Source: Bryobacterales bacterium (GTDB lineage: Bacteria; Cyanobacteriota; Vampirovibrionia; Obscuribacterales; Obscuribacteraceae). From it: DNA of 5,651 nucleotides. The notes beneath the pieces were generated by a model that saw only the letters and a program-made list of their open reading frames with translations, did no database searches and was not told the origin of the DNA. Both the position numbers and the translations under genes were made by a program. This document shows positions 1 to 5,651 of the stretch, piece by piece (position 1 is the first letter of the stretch; each line of letters opens with the position of its first letter). The stretch is from the NCBI GenBank assembly GCA_903970295.1, contig CAJCHQ010000394.1, positions 1 through 5,651 of the forward strand, given 5' to 3'.

Positions 1-1528
1 GCCGAGCCAATGGGTCGACGCCAGACGTGGGTTCATCGAGAAACAAGATTTCCGGTTGGTGCATGACCGAAGCACCGAAAGAAAGACGCTGCTTCCAACC
101 ACCTGGCAGAGAGCGGGTAAGCAGATTTTCTTGACCCTTCAGACCGCATGTCTCAAGGACCCAATCCATTTTTTCCTGCCGATCTTTGCGCGGCACATCA
201 TAGACGCCACAATAGAACTCGAGATTTTCTTTGATGCTCAAATCATCGTAGAGCGTAAATTTTTGGCTCATGTAGCCGATGCGCTTGCGCAACTTCGAGC
301 TGCGCAAATCACTCTTCGCTCCAGCCAGTGTCATCGTGCCGTGAGTCGGCGTTAAAAGCCCGCATAGCATTTTGATAGTAGTTGTCTTGCCAGCACCATT
401 GGCTCCCAGAAGCCCAAATATTTCGCCGTAGCCAACTTCAAGACTGACTGACTTTACCGCCTGAAAATTGCCAAACTGAATGGCGATATCATCTGCCCCA
501 ATAGCGACTTTACCTTTTTCGATTTTCGAATCCTGAAAATGAAATTGCTTTTCTTCGCCCTTCTGCACGTTGTCATCTCGCAGCTTACTGACGAACACAT
601 TCTCCAGACTCGGTTCAGACACTTCAACTTGCGGAGCTTCTATGTTCAATTCGCGAGCCTTGTCGGCAATCAGCGCCTGGCCCTGATCGACATTCGCCAC
701 CAACAAATCGAGACGATCGCCATATTCCTGAATGTCGCTGACGACATCACGACTAGCGCTGACGACCTTATTTAGCGAATCTTCGAGCTTTTCCAATTTG
801 CCAGACCGGATCTCCAGCCTGTGCATCTTAAGCTTGGCAATCAACTCTTTAGGTGTGCCGATGTCTGCAATCTTTCCTTCATAGATCAAAGCCACGCGAT
901 TGCAGCGTTCGGCCTCATCGAGATAAGGCGTTGCCACGGCTGTGGTCACGCCCTCGGCCGACACCTCCGCCAGTACATCCCAAAACTCTCTCCGCGATAC
1001 CGGGTCGACACCAGTCGTTGGTTCATCCAGCAACAGAATCTCAGGTCTGGAAACGAGCGCGCAGCATAGTGCCAGCTTTTGCTTCATGCCACCAGAGAGC
1101 TGCCCAGCAAGCCTGTCTTTAAATCTAGACAGATCCATCAACTTCAAATAACGCTCGCTGCGTTCTTTAAAAAGTTCATCCGAGACTTCACGCACGCCAG
1201 CGCTGTATTCCAGATTTTCCTCAATGCTCAAATCTAAGTGCAGAGAAAATTGCTGCGTCAAATAACCAATTTTCTTACGCGCATTGCGAGGTGATTGATT
1301 GAGAATGCTGATCTCTCCGGAACTAGCATCCATGACGCCACCAAGAACGTGGAATGTGCTTGTCTTACCAGCACCGTCAGGACCTATCAAGCCGAAAATC
1401 TCACCTTTGGTGATGTTGAAAGAAATGCCTTTGACCGCTTTAAAATCGCCATAAGACTTCTCGAAATCTTTGACATCGATAACAGTGCCTACTTCGCTTT
1501 TTTGTGAACGTTCAGCAACAGCACTCAA
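1..1528 (-). CDS. Tandem two-domain ABC transporter ATPase, YbhF-like (3' end outside window)
   Basis: Cytoplasmic ATPase expected to power an ABC-2 type efflux pump with the adaptor encoded just upstream. The frame is open from TTG 1528 to the left edge: 509 whole codons, lacking roughly the last 70 if it matches E. coli YbhF. Two nucleotide-binding domains lie on one chain. NBD1 has Walker A GPDGAGKT (residues 49-56), Q-loop Q92, signature LSGGM (144-148) and Walker B ILLLDEP (164-170). NBD2 has Walker A GANGAGKT (375-382), Q-loop Q422, variant signature LPGGW (474-478) and Walker B ILFLDEP (494-500). A linker of about 110 residues joins them. GPDGAGKT and LPGGWKQ are, from memory, typical of the YbhF group. 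Oddity: the NBD1 H-loop position reads ATPYLDEAE, with proline (P201) where histidine is usual. TTG 1528 is the only reasonable start, because TAG lies directly before it in frame and the next ATG is inside NBD1. The family is near certain; the drug substrate is not inferable. Confidence 0.95.
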   Translation of the reverse strand, partial: MSAVAERSQKSEVGTVIDVKDFEKSYGDFKAVKGISFNITKGEIFGLIGPDGAGKTSTFHVLGGVMDASSGEISILNQSPRNARKKIGYLTQQFSLHLDLSIEENLEYSAGVREVSDELFKERSERYLKLMDLSRFKDRLAGQLSGGMKQKLALCCALVSRPEILLLDEPTTGVDPVSRREFWDVLAEVSAEGVTTAVATPYLDEAERCNRVALIYEGKIADIGTPKELIAKLKMHRLEIRSGKLEKLEDSLNKVVSASRDVVSDIQEYGDRLDLLVANVDQGQALIADKARELNIEAPQVEVSEPSLENVFVSKLRDDNVQKGEEKQFHFQDSKIEKGKVAIGADDIAIQFGNFQAVKSVSLEVGYGEIFGLLGANGAGKTTTIKMLCGLLTPTHGTMTLAGAKSDLRSSKLRKRIGYMSQKFTLYDDLSIKENLEFYCGVYDVPRKDRQEKMDWVLETCGLKGQENLLTRSLPGGWKQRLSFGASVMHQPEILFLDEPTSGVDPLAR

Positions 1529-2850
1529 CTATTTGTCGCTCCACTGTGGGTGTCACCTGAATCAGGCTGAATATCAATATCTGCGTCGGCAGGCATACCC
1601 GGTTTGGCATAATTTGACGGATTGTCGATCAAAATTTTTATACCGAAGACTTGCTTCACTCGGTCATCTCGGAAGTAGATATTCTCGGGGGTAAAACTAG
1701 CCTTAGGATCGATTTCAATTACTTTGCCGGGCAGTCCCTTTTTGTAATCGGAATCGTAATAGACGAGAGCGCGCTGATTGAGGCGGACTTTTCCGATCTC
1801 GCTATCCGGCACATAAGCGCGCAAAAAGACTGTATCTAAATTAATCAACGATATTACTGTCTGCCCGGCAGCCACGACTGCACCCGGTTCAACCGTGCGA
1901 GCGGTGACTACACCGTGGATGGGACTGTCGATATTAAGGTAAACAATGTTTGCTTGAATTTGCTCGATCGAGGATTTGGCGTCTTTAACAGCATGCTTGG
2001 CCCGCAAGAGAGCTGCTGCGTTTTGAGCGACAGTTCTTGTATTTGCAGCTTCTTGACTAAAGCGAATCGGCGGATTGAACGAATTACTATTGGCTTGTTT
2101 GAGCGCTGCGTCAGCTGCTTTCACCTGGCGGTCGGCGGCTAGTACTGCCGCTTTTCGCGCATCGACTGTGGCCACGGCACCGTCATACGTACTGTGCGCC
2201 TGGTCATCTTCATCTTGAGTGACCGCGCCCTTCACCACCAGCTCATCGTATCGTTGTTTGCGCACGCGAGCCAGCTCCAAATCGGCTTTGCTTTGCACTT
2301 CATTGGCGACGGCTTGACTGTATTGCGCTTTAGTCGCTGCAAGGGTGGCGGCCGCTTGCTCTATTCGTCCGGCGGCATCTTCTTTCGACTGAGTGACATT
2401 CAACTTTGCCTGCTCGACTTGTTCTTGCGAAACTTTTAGCAGTTCTTCTGCTTCGGTCACCGAATTAAGCGATTCTTGATAACGCGCCTTGGCTCCGCGT
2501 AATTGCGCTTGAATATCTTCGTCGCTGAGTCTGACCAACGGCTGTCCAATTTGTACTTCTTCGCCTTCGCGATTGGATATGAACTCGACCCGACCGGCAA
2601 TTTTGGCTCCGACGTTGACTTCGTAACCTTCGATCCGACCGCTAATCCTCGACCATCCGGGCTTGCCTTCGGGCTTGTTGCGAAAGTACTGCAAGGCAAC
2701 AATGCCGCCAATAACAAGAATGACGACAATGAAAATCAGAGGGCGACGATTTTTCTTTTCTGGAGCGGCAGTATCTTTTTTACCCTTGGTCTTGTCATCA
2801 TCTTTTTTCGGGGAGCTTTGATCTCCTTCAGGCTTTTCGTCCGTCGCCAT
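1525..2850 (-). CDS. HlyD/YbhG-like periplasmic adaptor (membrane-fusion protein)
   Basis: 441-residue adaptor expected to link an inner-membrane ABC-2 pump to an outer-membrane channel. Domains in order: a charged Lys/Asp-rich cytoplasmic tail (1-36); one membrane helix (about 37-53, LIFIVVILVIGGIVALQ) with no signal-peptidase site seen; first half of the lipoyl/barrel-sandwich domain (about 70-110); a long Ala/Gln/Glu/Lys-rich coiled-coil hairpin (about 111-305); second lipoyl half (about 306-336, with DSPIHGVVTARTVEPGAVV); and a beta-barrel region with FTPENIYFRDDRVKQVFGIK (386-405), which resembles the YbhG group. Length is somewhat above the usual 330-400 residues, mainly from the N-terminal tail and a long hairpin. 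The ATG start is supported by AAGGA (2862-2858), 7 bases upstream. The stop overlaps the start of the YbhF-like ATPase. It is probably repressed by the neighbouring TetR protein, whose likely operators lie between the two genes. Alternative: an adaptor for another export class, but the fused two-domain ATPase next door argues for the YbhG type. Confidence 0.95.
   Translation of the reverse strand: MATDEKPEGDQSSPKKDDDKTKGKKDTAAPEKKNRRPLIFIVVILVIGGIVALQYFRNKPEGKPGWSRISGRIEGYEVNVGAKIAGRVEFISNREGEEVQIGQPLVRLSDEDIQAQLRGAKARYQESLNSVTEAEELLKVSQEQVEQAKLNVTQSKEDAAGRIEQAAATLAATKAQYSQAVANEVQSKADLELARVRKQRYDELVVKGAVTQDEDDQAHSTYDGAVATVDARKAAVLAADRQVKAADAALKQANSNSFNPPIRFSQEAANTRTVAQNAAALLRAKHAVKDAKSSIEQIQANIVYLNIDSPIHGVVTARTVEPGAVVAAGQTVISLINLDTVFLRAYVPDSEIGKVRLNQRALVYYDSDYKKGLPGKVIEIDPKASFTPENIYFRDDRVKQVFGIKILIDNPSNYAKPGMPADADIDIQPDSGDTHSGATNS
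1526..1542 (-). promoter_or_regulatory. Ribosome binding site and TTG start overlapping the adaptor stop codon
   Basis: On the minus strand, GGAG (1542-1539) is followed by 10 bases and then TTG (1528-1526). The TTG shares bases with the adaptor's TGA stop (1527-1525) as TTGA. This is a classic arrangement for translational coupling, which would keep the adaptor and ATPase in step. An in-frame TAG at 1531-1529 rules out any earlier start. Confidence 0.75.
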
Positions 2851-2891
2851 GGATGTATCCTTCAGTCCTTAAAATCCCAGCAGAGCCCGCT

Positions 2892-2911
2892 AGCATACCA
2901 ACCGGTCAAAA
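2892..2911. promoter_or_regulatory. Second, degenerate copy of the operator
   Basis: CATACCAACCGGT (2894-2906) repeats exactly the 13 bases at 2922-2934, 28 bp away. Aligned over 20 bp, this copy matches the perfect site at 15 positions. Its left half and the central ACCGGT are intact, while the outer right half is lost. It lies about 20-40 bases into the predicted transcript, where a second bound dimer could strengthen repression. It could be a decayed relic instead. Confidence 0.55.
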
Positions 2912-2919
2912 TTTAAACC

Positions 2920-2939
2920 ATCATACCAACCGGTATGAT
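2920..2939. promoter_or_regulatory. Probable TetR-family operator, perfect inverted repeat
   Basis: Arms ATCATACC and GGTATGAT are exact reverse complements around a 4-base spacer AACC, giving a 20-bp site. It spans the predicted start of transcription of the adaptor gene. Size, symmetry and position fit a dimeric TetR-type repressor, and a TetR gene is adjacent. That this particular repressor binds here is inference. Confidence 0.7.
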
Positions 2940-2967
2940 TTATATCGTATCGCTTGCTCAGTGCTAA
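2939..2967 (-). promoter_or_regulatory. Candidate sigma70 promoter for the adaptor-ATPase operon
   Basis: On the minus strand, TTAGCA (2967-2962, 4 of 6 to the -35 consensus) is followed by a 17-bp spacer and TATAAA (2944-2939, 5 of 6 to the -10). Predicted transcription start is near 2932, giving a leader of about 80 bases. The -10 touches the edge of the inverted repeat at 2920-2939, so a bound repressor would block initiation. An alternative extended -10 (TGGTATGAT, 2928-2920) lies inside the repeat but has a poor -35. Confidence 0.5.
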
Positions 2968-3062
2968 GTCACGGAACATAACGAAATTATGGCTTTCAAA
3001 AGAAGAACAATTTCTCAGAAAGCTTCCGATGTTCCGCACCAGAAGAAATGCCGCTGCGATTT

Positions 3063-3683
3063 TTATTGGTCGCGCTTGTGCTTGCGCTTGACGAGGCGAT
3101 TCGCTGCCAAAGTCACGTCGTCAAAAAGAGCGTGCTGGAGTACAGTCACAGAGCCATCTTTCAGTTGTTCGATCTGCTCGTCCTGGAAAACGGCAGATGA
3201 CATGATCACTCTGCGCATCAAAGCCAACAAGACATCGGCTAGCGCTGTGGCATCGGCATAGTGCCTGATCACACCGCGCGCCATAAGCTCCTCTAGTGAT
3301 TCAGCCAAATGGCTGATGAAGCGCTGCCTCCCCACTTGCTTGGATTTAGGGTCTTGCTTACGTTCTCGCACCATGGCGAGAAGAACGCGCTCCCGGTCGG
3401 CCACCTGAAATCCCCAATCAACGAGAGTAACAACGCCATCCGGATCTTCGATTGCTCGAATGAGTTGGCCGAATTGAGCAATCAGTTCAGCAAAGAACTC
3501 TTCGCCAATGGTGCTGGCCAGCGCTTCTTTGTTTTCGAAATACAAGTACAGCGTGCCGGGCGCAACACCGGCTTCGATGGCGATATCAGTCATTTTCGCC
3601 GAGGCATAGCCATCCCTTGTAAAAATTGCTTTTGCGGCCGCCATAATGGCCGCTTGCTTCGCTAAATCCAGTGTTCGAACCAT
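3063..3683 (-). CDS. TetR/AcrR-family transcriptional repressor
   Basis: 206-residue regulator, a normal length for the family. The N-terminal DNA-binding domain spans about residues 8-55: helix 1 around AAIMAAAKAIFTRDGYASAK, then TDIAIEAGVAPGTLYLYFEN (32-51), whose GVAPGTLYLYF part contains the recognition helix and is diagnostic. The rest is a helical ligand and dimer domain, ending in a basic tail (KRKHKRDQ). The ATG at 3683 leaves the usual short lead before helix 1, but no good Shine-Dalgarno precedes it; only TAAG-type purine runs are seen. It lies upstream of and parallel to the adaptor gene, 212 bp away, and divergent from the MFS gene. The position matches E. coli CecR, which controls ybhGFSR. 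Likely targets are the CATACC/GGTATG sites at 2892-2939, possibly also the palindrome at 3863-3888. The inducing ligand cannot be read from sequence. Confidence 0.95.
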   Translation of the reverse strand: MVRTLDLAKQAAIMAAAKAIFTRDGYASAKMTDIAIEAGVAPGTLYLYFENKEALASTIGEEFFAELIAQFGQLIRAIEDPDGVVTLVDWGFQVADRERVLLAMVRERKQDPKSKQVGRQRFISHLAESLEELMARGVIRHYADATALADVLLALMRRVIMSSAVFQDEQIEQLKDGSVTVLQHALFDDVTLAANRLVKRKHKRDQ

Positions 3684-3713
3684 GATTGCTTACTTACGAA
3701 AATGAAACCGTTC

Positions 3714-3744
3714 ACTATAGACTATTATCAGACGATTGGTTCAA
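3714..3744 (-). promoter_or_regulatory. Weak candidate promoter for the tetR gene
   Basis: On the minus strand, TTGAAC (3744-3739) and TATAGT (3719-3714) are good hexamers but stand 19 bp apart, longer than ideal. The start would fall about 25 bases before the tetR ATG. An overlapping GATAAT lies just upstream without a well-spaced -35. No copy of the CATACC/GGTATG operator is seen here, so autoregulation through that motif is not supported. Confidence 0.3.
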
Positions 3745-3862
3745 GCGATCGTACAACTGCCAAACAGAACCAGCTTAGGGTAGCCTGCACCCAATTTCAA
3801 TATAAAATTCGCCAACTGTAGGCAAATTTTGAAGCTTGCCAGAGGCTGCCGCCTTTCTTTCA

Positions 3863-3888
3863 GAGCTCAACCGATATCGGTTGAGCTC
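3863..3888. promoter_or_regulatory. Perfect 26-bp palindrome in the tetR/MFS divergent spacer
   Basis: GAGCTCAACCGAT is followed immediately by its exact reverse complement, ATCGGTTGAGCTC, with no spacer and no mismatch. It is flanked by neither a T-run nor an A-run, so a factor-independent terminator is unlikely in either direction. It lies about 180 bp from the tetR start and 154 bp before the MFS start codon, which suits a binding site for a dimeric regulator. Its half-site shares GGT and TGA with the adaptor operator but with spacing shifted by one base, so binding by the same TetR protein is uncertain. Confidence 0.6.
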
Positions 3889-3920
3889 ATAATGTCGAGA
3901 GGGCATCGGTACAGTAATAC

Positions 3921-3949
3921 TTGCAAAATGAATTCATTCATTCTAGAAT
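3921..3949 (+). promoter_or_regulatory. Candidate sigma70 promoter for the MFS-hydrolase operon
   Basis: TTGCAA (3921-3926, 4 of 6) and TAGAAT (3944-3949, 5 of 6) are separated by exactly 17 bp. The start would fall near 3956, giving a leader of about 85 bases before GTG 4042. A 12-bp palindrome, AATGAATTCATT (3927-3938), fills much of the spacer. A 10-bp palindrome, ATTCTAGAAT (3940-3949), covers the -10. Confidence 0.4.
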
Positions 3950-4029
3950 TCACTCCAGTCACAGCTGCATTATTTGCTCCACAATTGCTACCGCCAAAGT
4001 TGCAATGGCAAAAACTCACCGATGTATCC

Positions 4030-4044
4030 AAGGAGTGCAAAGTG
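4030..4044 (+). promoter_or_regulatory. Strong ribosome binding site fixing a GTG start for the MFS gene
   Basis: AAGGAG (4030-4035) stands 6 bases before GTG (4042-4044). The open frame continues upstream to a TTG at 3829 and also contains ATGs at 3892 and 3928. None of these has a comparable Shine-Dalgarno, and the TTG version would place the 26-bp palindrome and the candidate promoter inside the gene. Confidence 0.8.
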
Positions 4045-5334
4045 CAAACTGTTTGGAAAAACAAGAATCTGCAACTTTATTTCGGCGGGCAAGTGATCTC
4101 ACTGATCGGCACCTGGATGCAGCAAATGGCTCTGAGTTGGCTGGTTTACAGACTAACTAATTCGCCTTTCATGCTGGGCGTGATCGCTTGCACCAGTCAG
4201 CTACCTTCACTTTTGCTGACGCCAGTAGCGGGCATAATTGCCGATCGCGCGAACAGACATCATCTGATTCTACTGACGCAAACACTGGCTATGCTGCAAG
4301 CAGCTTGCCTGGCGGCTCTCGTCTGCACGGGAAAAGCGCAGCTATGGCAACTCGTAGCGCTAAGCTGTGTGCTTGGAATAATTACAGCGTTTGATATGCC
4401 GGCAAGGCAAAGTTTTCTCGTCGACATGCTCGAGAACAACGACCATCTCGCAAGCGCAATCGGCATCAACTCTTCGATCAACACGTTGACTCGACTAGTG
4501 GGACCATTCATTGCCGGTTTATTTGTCTCCTGGGCCGGTGAAGGAATTTGCTTCTCGATTAACGCAGTCAGTTATATTGCCGTGATTGCCGCGCTCCTGT
4601 TCGTCAAACCCAGGGCATTCGCGCCGAATTTGACGCCTAAGACTTCTCTCGAGCAACTCAAAGAGGGATTCGTTTACACATTTGGCTTTGCACCGATCCG
4701 CGATCTGATTCTATTTATTTCTCTGGTTGGTTTGTTCACGATGCCATTTGCTATTTTGATGCCGGCTTTCGCCAAAGACATTTTTCATGGTGACGCTATG
4801 ACGTTAGGCATACTGAATGGCGCAGCTGGAGCGGGTTCAGTCGCAGGGGCGCTGTTTTTGATGTCGCGCAAGGGAGCAAAACAGCTTAGTCGCTGGGTGA
4901 TTATCGGTTGCGTTATGTGCGGCATAGGGCTCTGCATACTAGGTTCATCCACTTTATTACCGCTGTCACTGCTGGCGGTGGCACTTGTCGGCTTCGGCAG
5001 CATGATGATGCTGGCCGGAAGCAACACAATGATCCAAACAATTGTCGATCCCGACAAGAGAGGACGCGTCATGAGCTTCGTCGTCATGGCATTCCTCGGG
5101 TTGGGTCCCTTTGGATGCATGATGGCAGGAACTCTGGCCAACAAAATTGGATTGGGAATCACGATTGTCATTACCGGCGTCACTACACTAGTGCTCGCCA
5201 TAGCTTTTCGATCGCGCGTGATGCAGATCTATTTGAAGGTGCCGGCCAAGCCACCGACCAAAGAAACGCCTATCGAGTTGGAGCAGGCAATTAGAGAGGC
5301 CGATGAAGAAATCGCAATCATGACCGGAACCTAA
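4042..5334 (+). CDS. MFS exporter of the DHA3 / EntS-like group
   Basis: 430-residue inner-membrane protein, expected to export a small molecule by proton exchange. About 12 hydrophobic helices are visible. It opens with VWKNKNLQLYFGGQVISLIG and TWMQQMALSWLVYRLTNSP, typical of this group. Motif A is GIIADRANR (64-72). FDMPARQSFLVDML (117-130) and SAIGINSSINTLTRLVGPFIAG (138-159) are hallmark stretches around helices 4-5. DPDKRGRVMSF (336-346) is the matching C-half loop. A hydrophilic, acidic cytoplasmic tail of about 30 residues ends the protein. The chosen GTG start gives the family's usual length; an upstream TTG at 3829 would give 501 residues with a non-conserved, membrane-free extension. 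The isochorismatase-like gene follows after 38 bp on the same strand, so the two are probably co-transcribed. Substrate is unknown; similarity to EntS alone does not show siderophore export. Confidence 0.93.
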   Translation: MQTVWKNKNLQLYFGGQVISLIGTWMQQMALSWLVYRLTNSPFMLGVIACTSQLPSLLLTPVAGIIADRANRHHLILLTQTLAMLQAACLAALVCTGKAQLWQLVALSCVLGIITAFDMPARQSFLVDMLENNDHLASAIGINSSINTLTRLVGPFIAGLFVSWAGEGICFSINAVSYIAVIAALLFVKPRAFAPNLTPKTSLEQLKEGFVYTFGFAPIRDLILFISLVGLFTMPFAILMPAFAKDIFHGDAMTLGILNGAAGAGSVAGALFLMSRKGAKQLSRWVIIGCVMCGIGLCILGSSTLLPLSLLAVALVGFGSMMMLAGSNTMIQTIVDPDKRGRVMSFVVMAFLGLGPFGCMMAGTLANKIGLGITIVITGVTTLVLAIAFRSRVMQIYLKVPAKPPTKETPIELEQAIREADEEIAIMTGT

Positions 5335-5372
5335 ATTTGAATTTTAGAATACTGAAAGAGAGGTGCTTATTA

Positions 5373-5651
5373 ATGTCTAAGACTGCATTGTTAGTGATGG
5401 ATATGCAAAACATCATAGTCAATCGCTATGCCAACGACCCCGAATTTCTGGGACGTTTTCAGAACATATTGAAAGTCGCGCGCCAAGAAGCGATGCCCAT
5501 CATTTATGTGGTTGTGAAGTTCAGACCAGGTTATCCGGAAATCAGCCCCAAAAACAAAATGTTCGGCTCTTTGAAATCCGGCGCCATGACTCTCGAAGAA
5601 GGCGACTCGGCGGTTGAAGTGCATGCATCGGTTGCGCCTCAGCCTGGCGAC
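5373..5651 (+). CDS. Isochorismatase-like cysteine hydrolase (N-terminal part, runs off window)
   Basis: The first 93 codons of a hydrolase of the isochorismatase-like superfamily, usually 180-220 residues in full. The start TALLVMDMQNIIVNRY (4-19) carries the expected catalytic aspartate (D10) in the V-M-D-M-Q strand. PIIYVVVKFRPGYPEISPKN (44-63) forms the second strand and following loop. SVAPQPGD (86-93) is the segment normally just before the catalytic lysine, so lysine and cysteine both lie beyond the right edge and cannot be checked. The ATG at 5373 has GAGAGGTG (5358-5365) 7 bases upstream. Members include nicotinamidases, N-carbamoyl amidases, ureidoacrylate hydrolases and isochorismatases; the visible part does not separate them. 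Its place behind an exporter suggests linked processing and export of one compound, which is inference. Confidence 0.9.
   Translation, partial: MSKTALLVMDMQNIIVNRYANDPEFLGRFQNILKVARQEAMPIIYVVVKFRPGYPEISPKNKMFGSLKSGAMTLEEGDSAVEVHASVAPQPGD

Noticed and set aside
56..1507. Several short plus-strand open frames across the left 1.5 kb
   Set aside because: They lie opposite a continuous minus-strand frame carrying all the motifs of a tandem ABC ATPase; none has a recognisable product.
2972..3036. Hairpin CGGAAC...GTTCCG downstream of tetR as a terminator
   Set aside because: Only 6 pairs across a loop of over 50 bases, with no T-run.
3863..3888. The 26-bp palindrome as a factor-independent terminator
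   Set aside because: No U-run follows it in either direction, and it sits between divergent genes where no transcript needs to end.
3867..4064. 65-codon minus-strand open frame in the divergent spacer
   Set aside because: It overlaps the palindrome and the candidate promoter, shows no family features, and lies opposite the MFS leader and start.
4042..5651. Siderophore (enterobactin-like) export and isochorismatase locus
   Set aside because: The idea rests only on broad family names. No biosynthetic synthetase, receptor or Fur-box-like site is visible, and the isochorismatase-like superfamily is mostly other hydrolases.

Overview
The window reads as a piece of chromosome from a double-membraned (Gram-negative type) bacterium with roughly balanced base composition. 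The lineage cannot be fixed from the sequence. The double membrane is inferred from a HlyD/YbhG-type periplasmic adaptor. Five genes are visible in two divergent blocks; the first and last are cut by the window edges.

Minus-strand block (positions 3683 down to 1): a TetR/AcrR-family repressor (3063-3683), a HlyD/YbhG-like membrane-fusion protein (1525-2850), and a tandem two-domain ABC ATPase of the YbhF type (start 1528, running off the left edge). The ATPase starts at a TTG that overlaps the adaptor's stop codon. This order matches the E. coli cecR-ybhG-ybhF(-ybhS-ybhR) drug-efflux locus, so two ABC-2 permease genes are expected just beyond the left edge. A 212-bp gap between the repressor and the adaptor holds a sigma70-like promoter and two copies of CATACCAACCGGT, 28 bp apart. 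One copy sits in a perfect 20-bp inverted repeat over the predicted transcription start. The simplest model is that the TetR protein represses adaptor and pump genes through these sites.

Divergent spacer (3684-4041, about 358 bp): it holds a weak candidate tetR promoter, a perfect 26-bp palindrome (3863-3888), and a candidate promoter for the rightward genes with two small palindromes in and around its spacer and -10.

Plus-strand block (4042 to the right edge): a 12-TM MFS exporter of the DHA3/EntS-like group. Its start is best placed at GTG 4042, behind a perfect AAGGAG, and not at the far upstream TTG. After 38 bp comes the N-terminal part of an isochorismatase-like cysteine hydrolase (5373 onward, incomplete). 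The pair looks like a small operon combining export and hydrolysis; its substrate is unknown.

Nothing here is a clearly new system. The most useful points are the operator architecture, the unexplained 26-bp palindrome, and the coupling of an MFS exporter with an isochorismatase-like hydrolase beside a drug-efflux ABC module.
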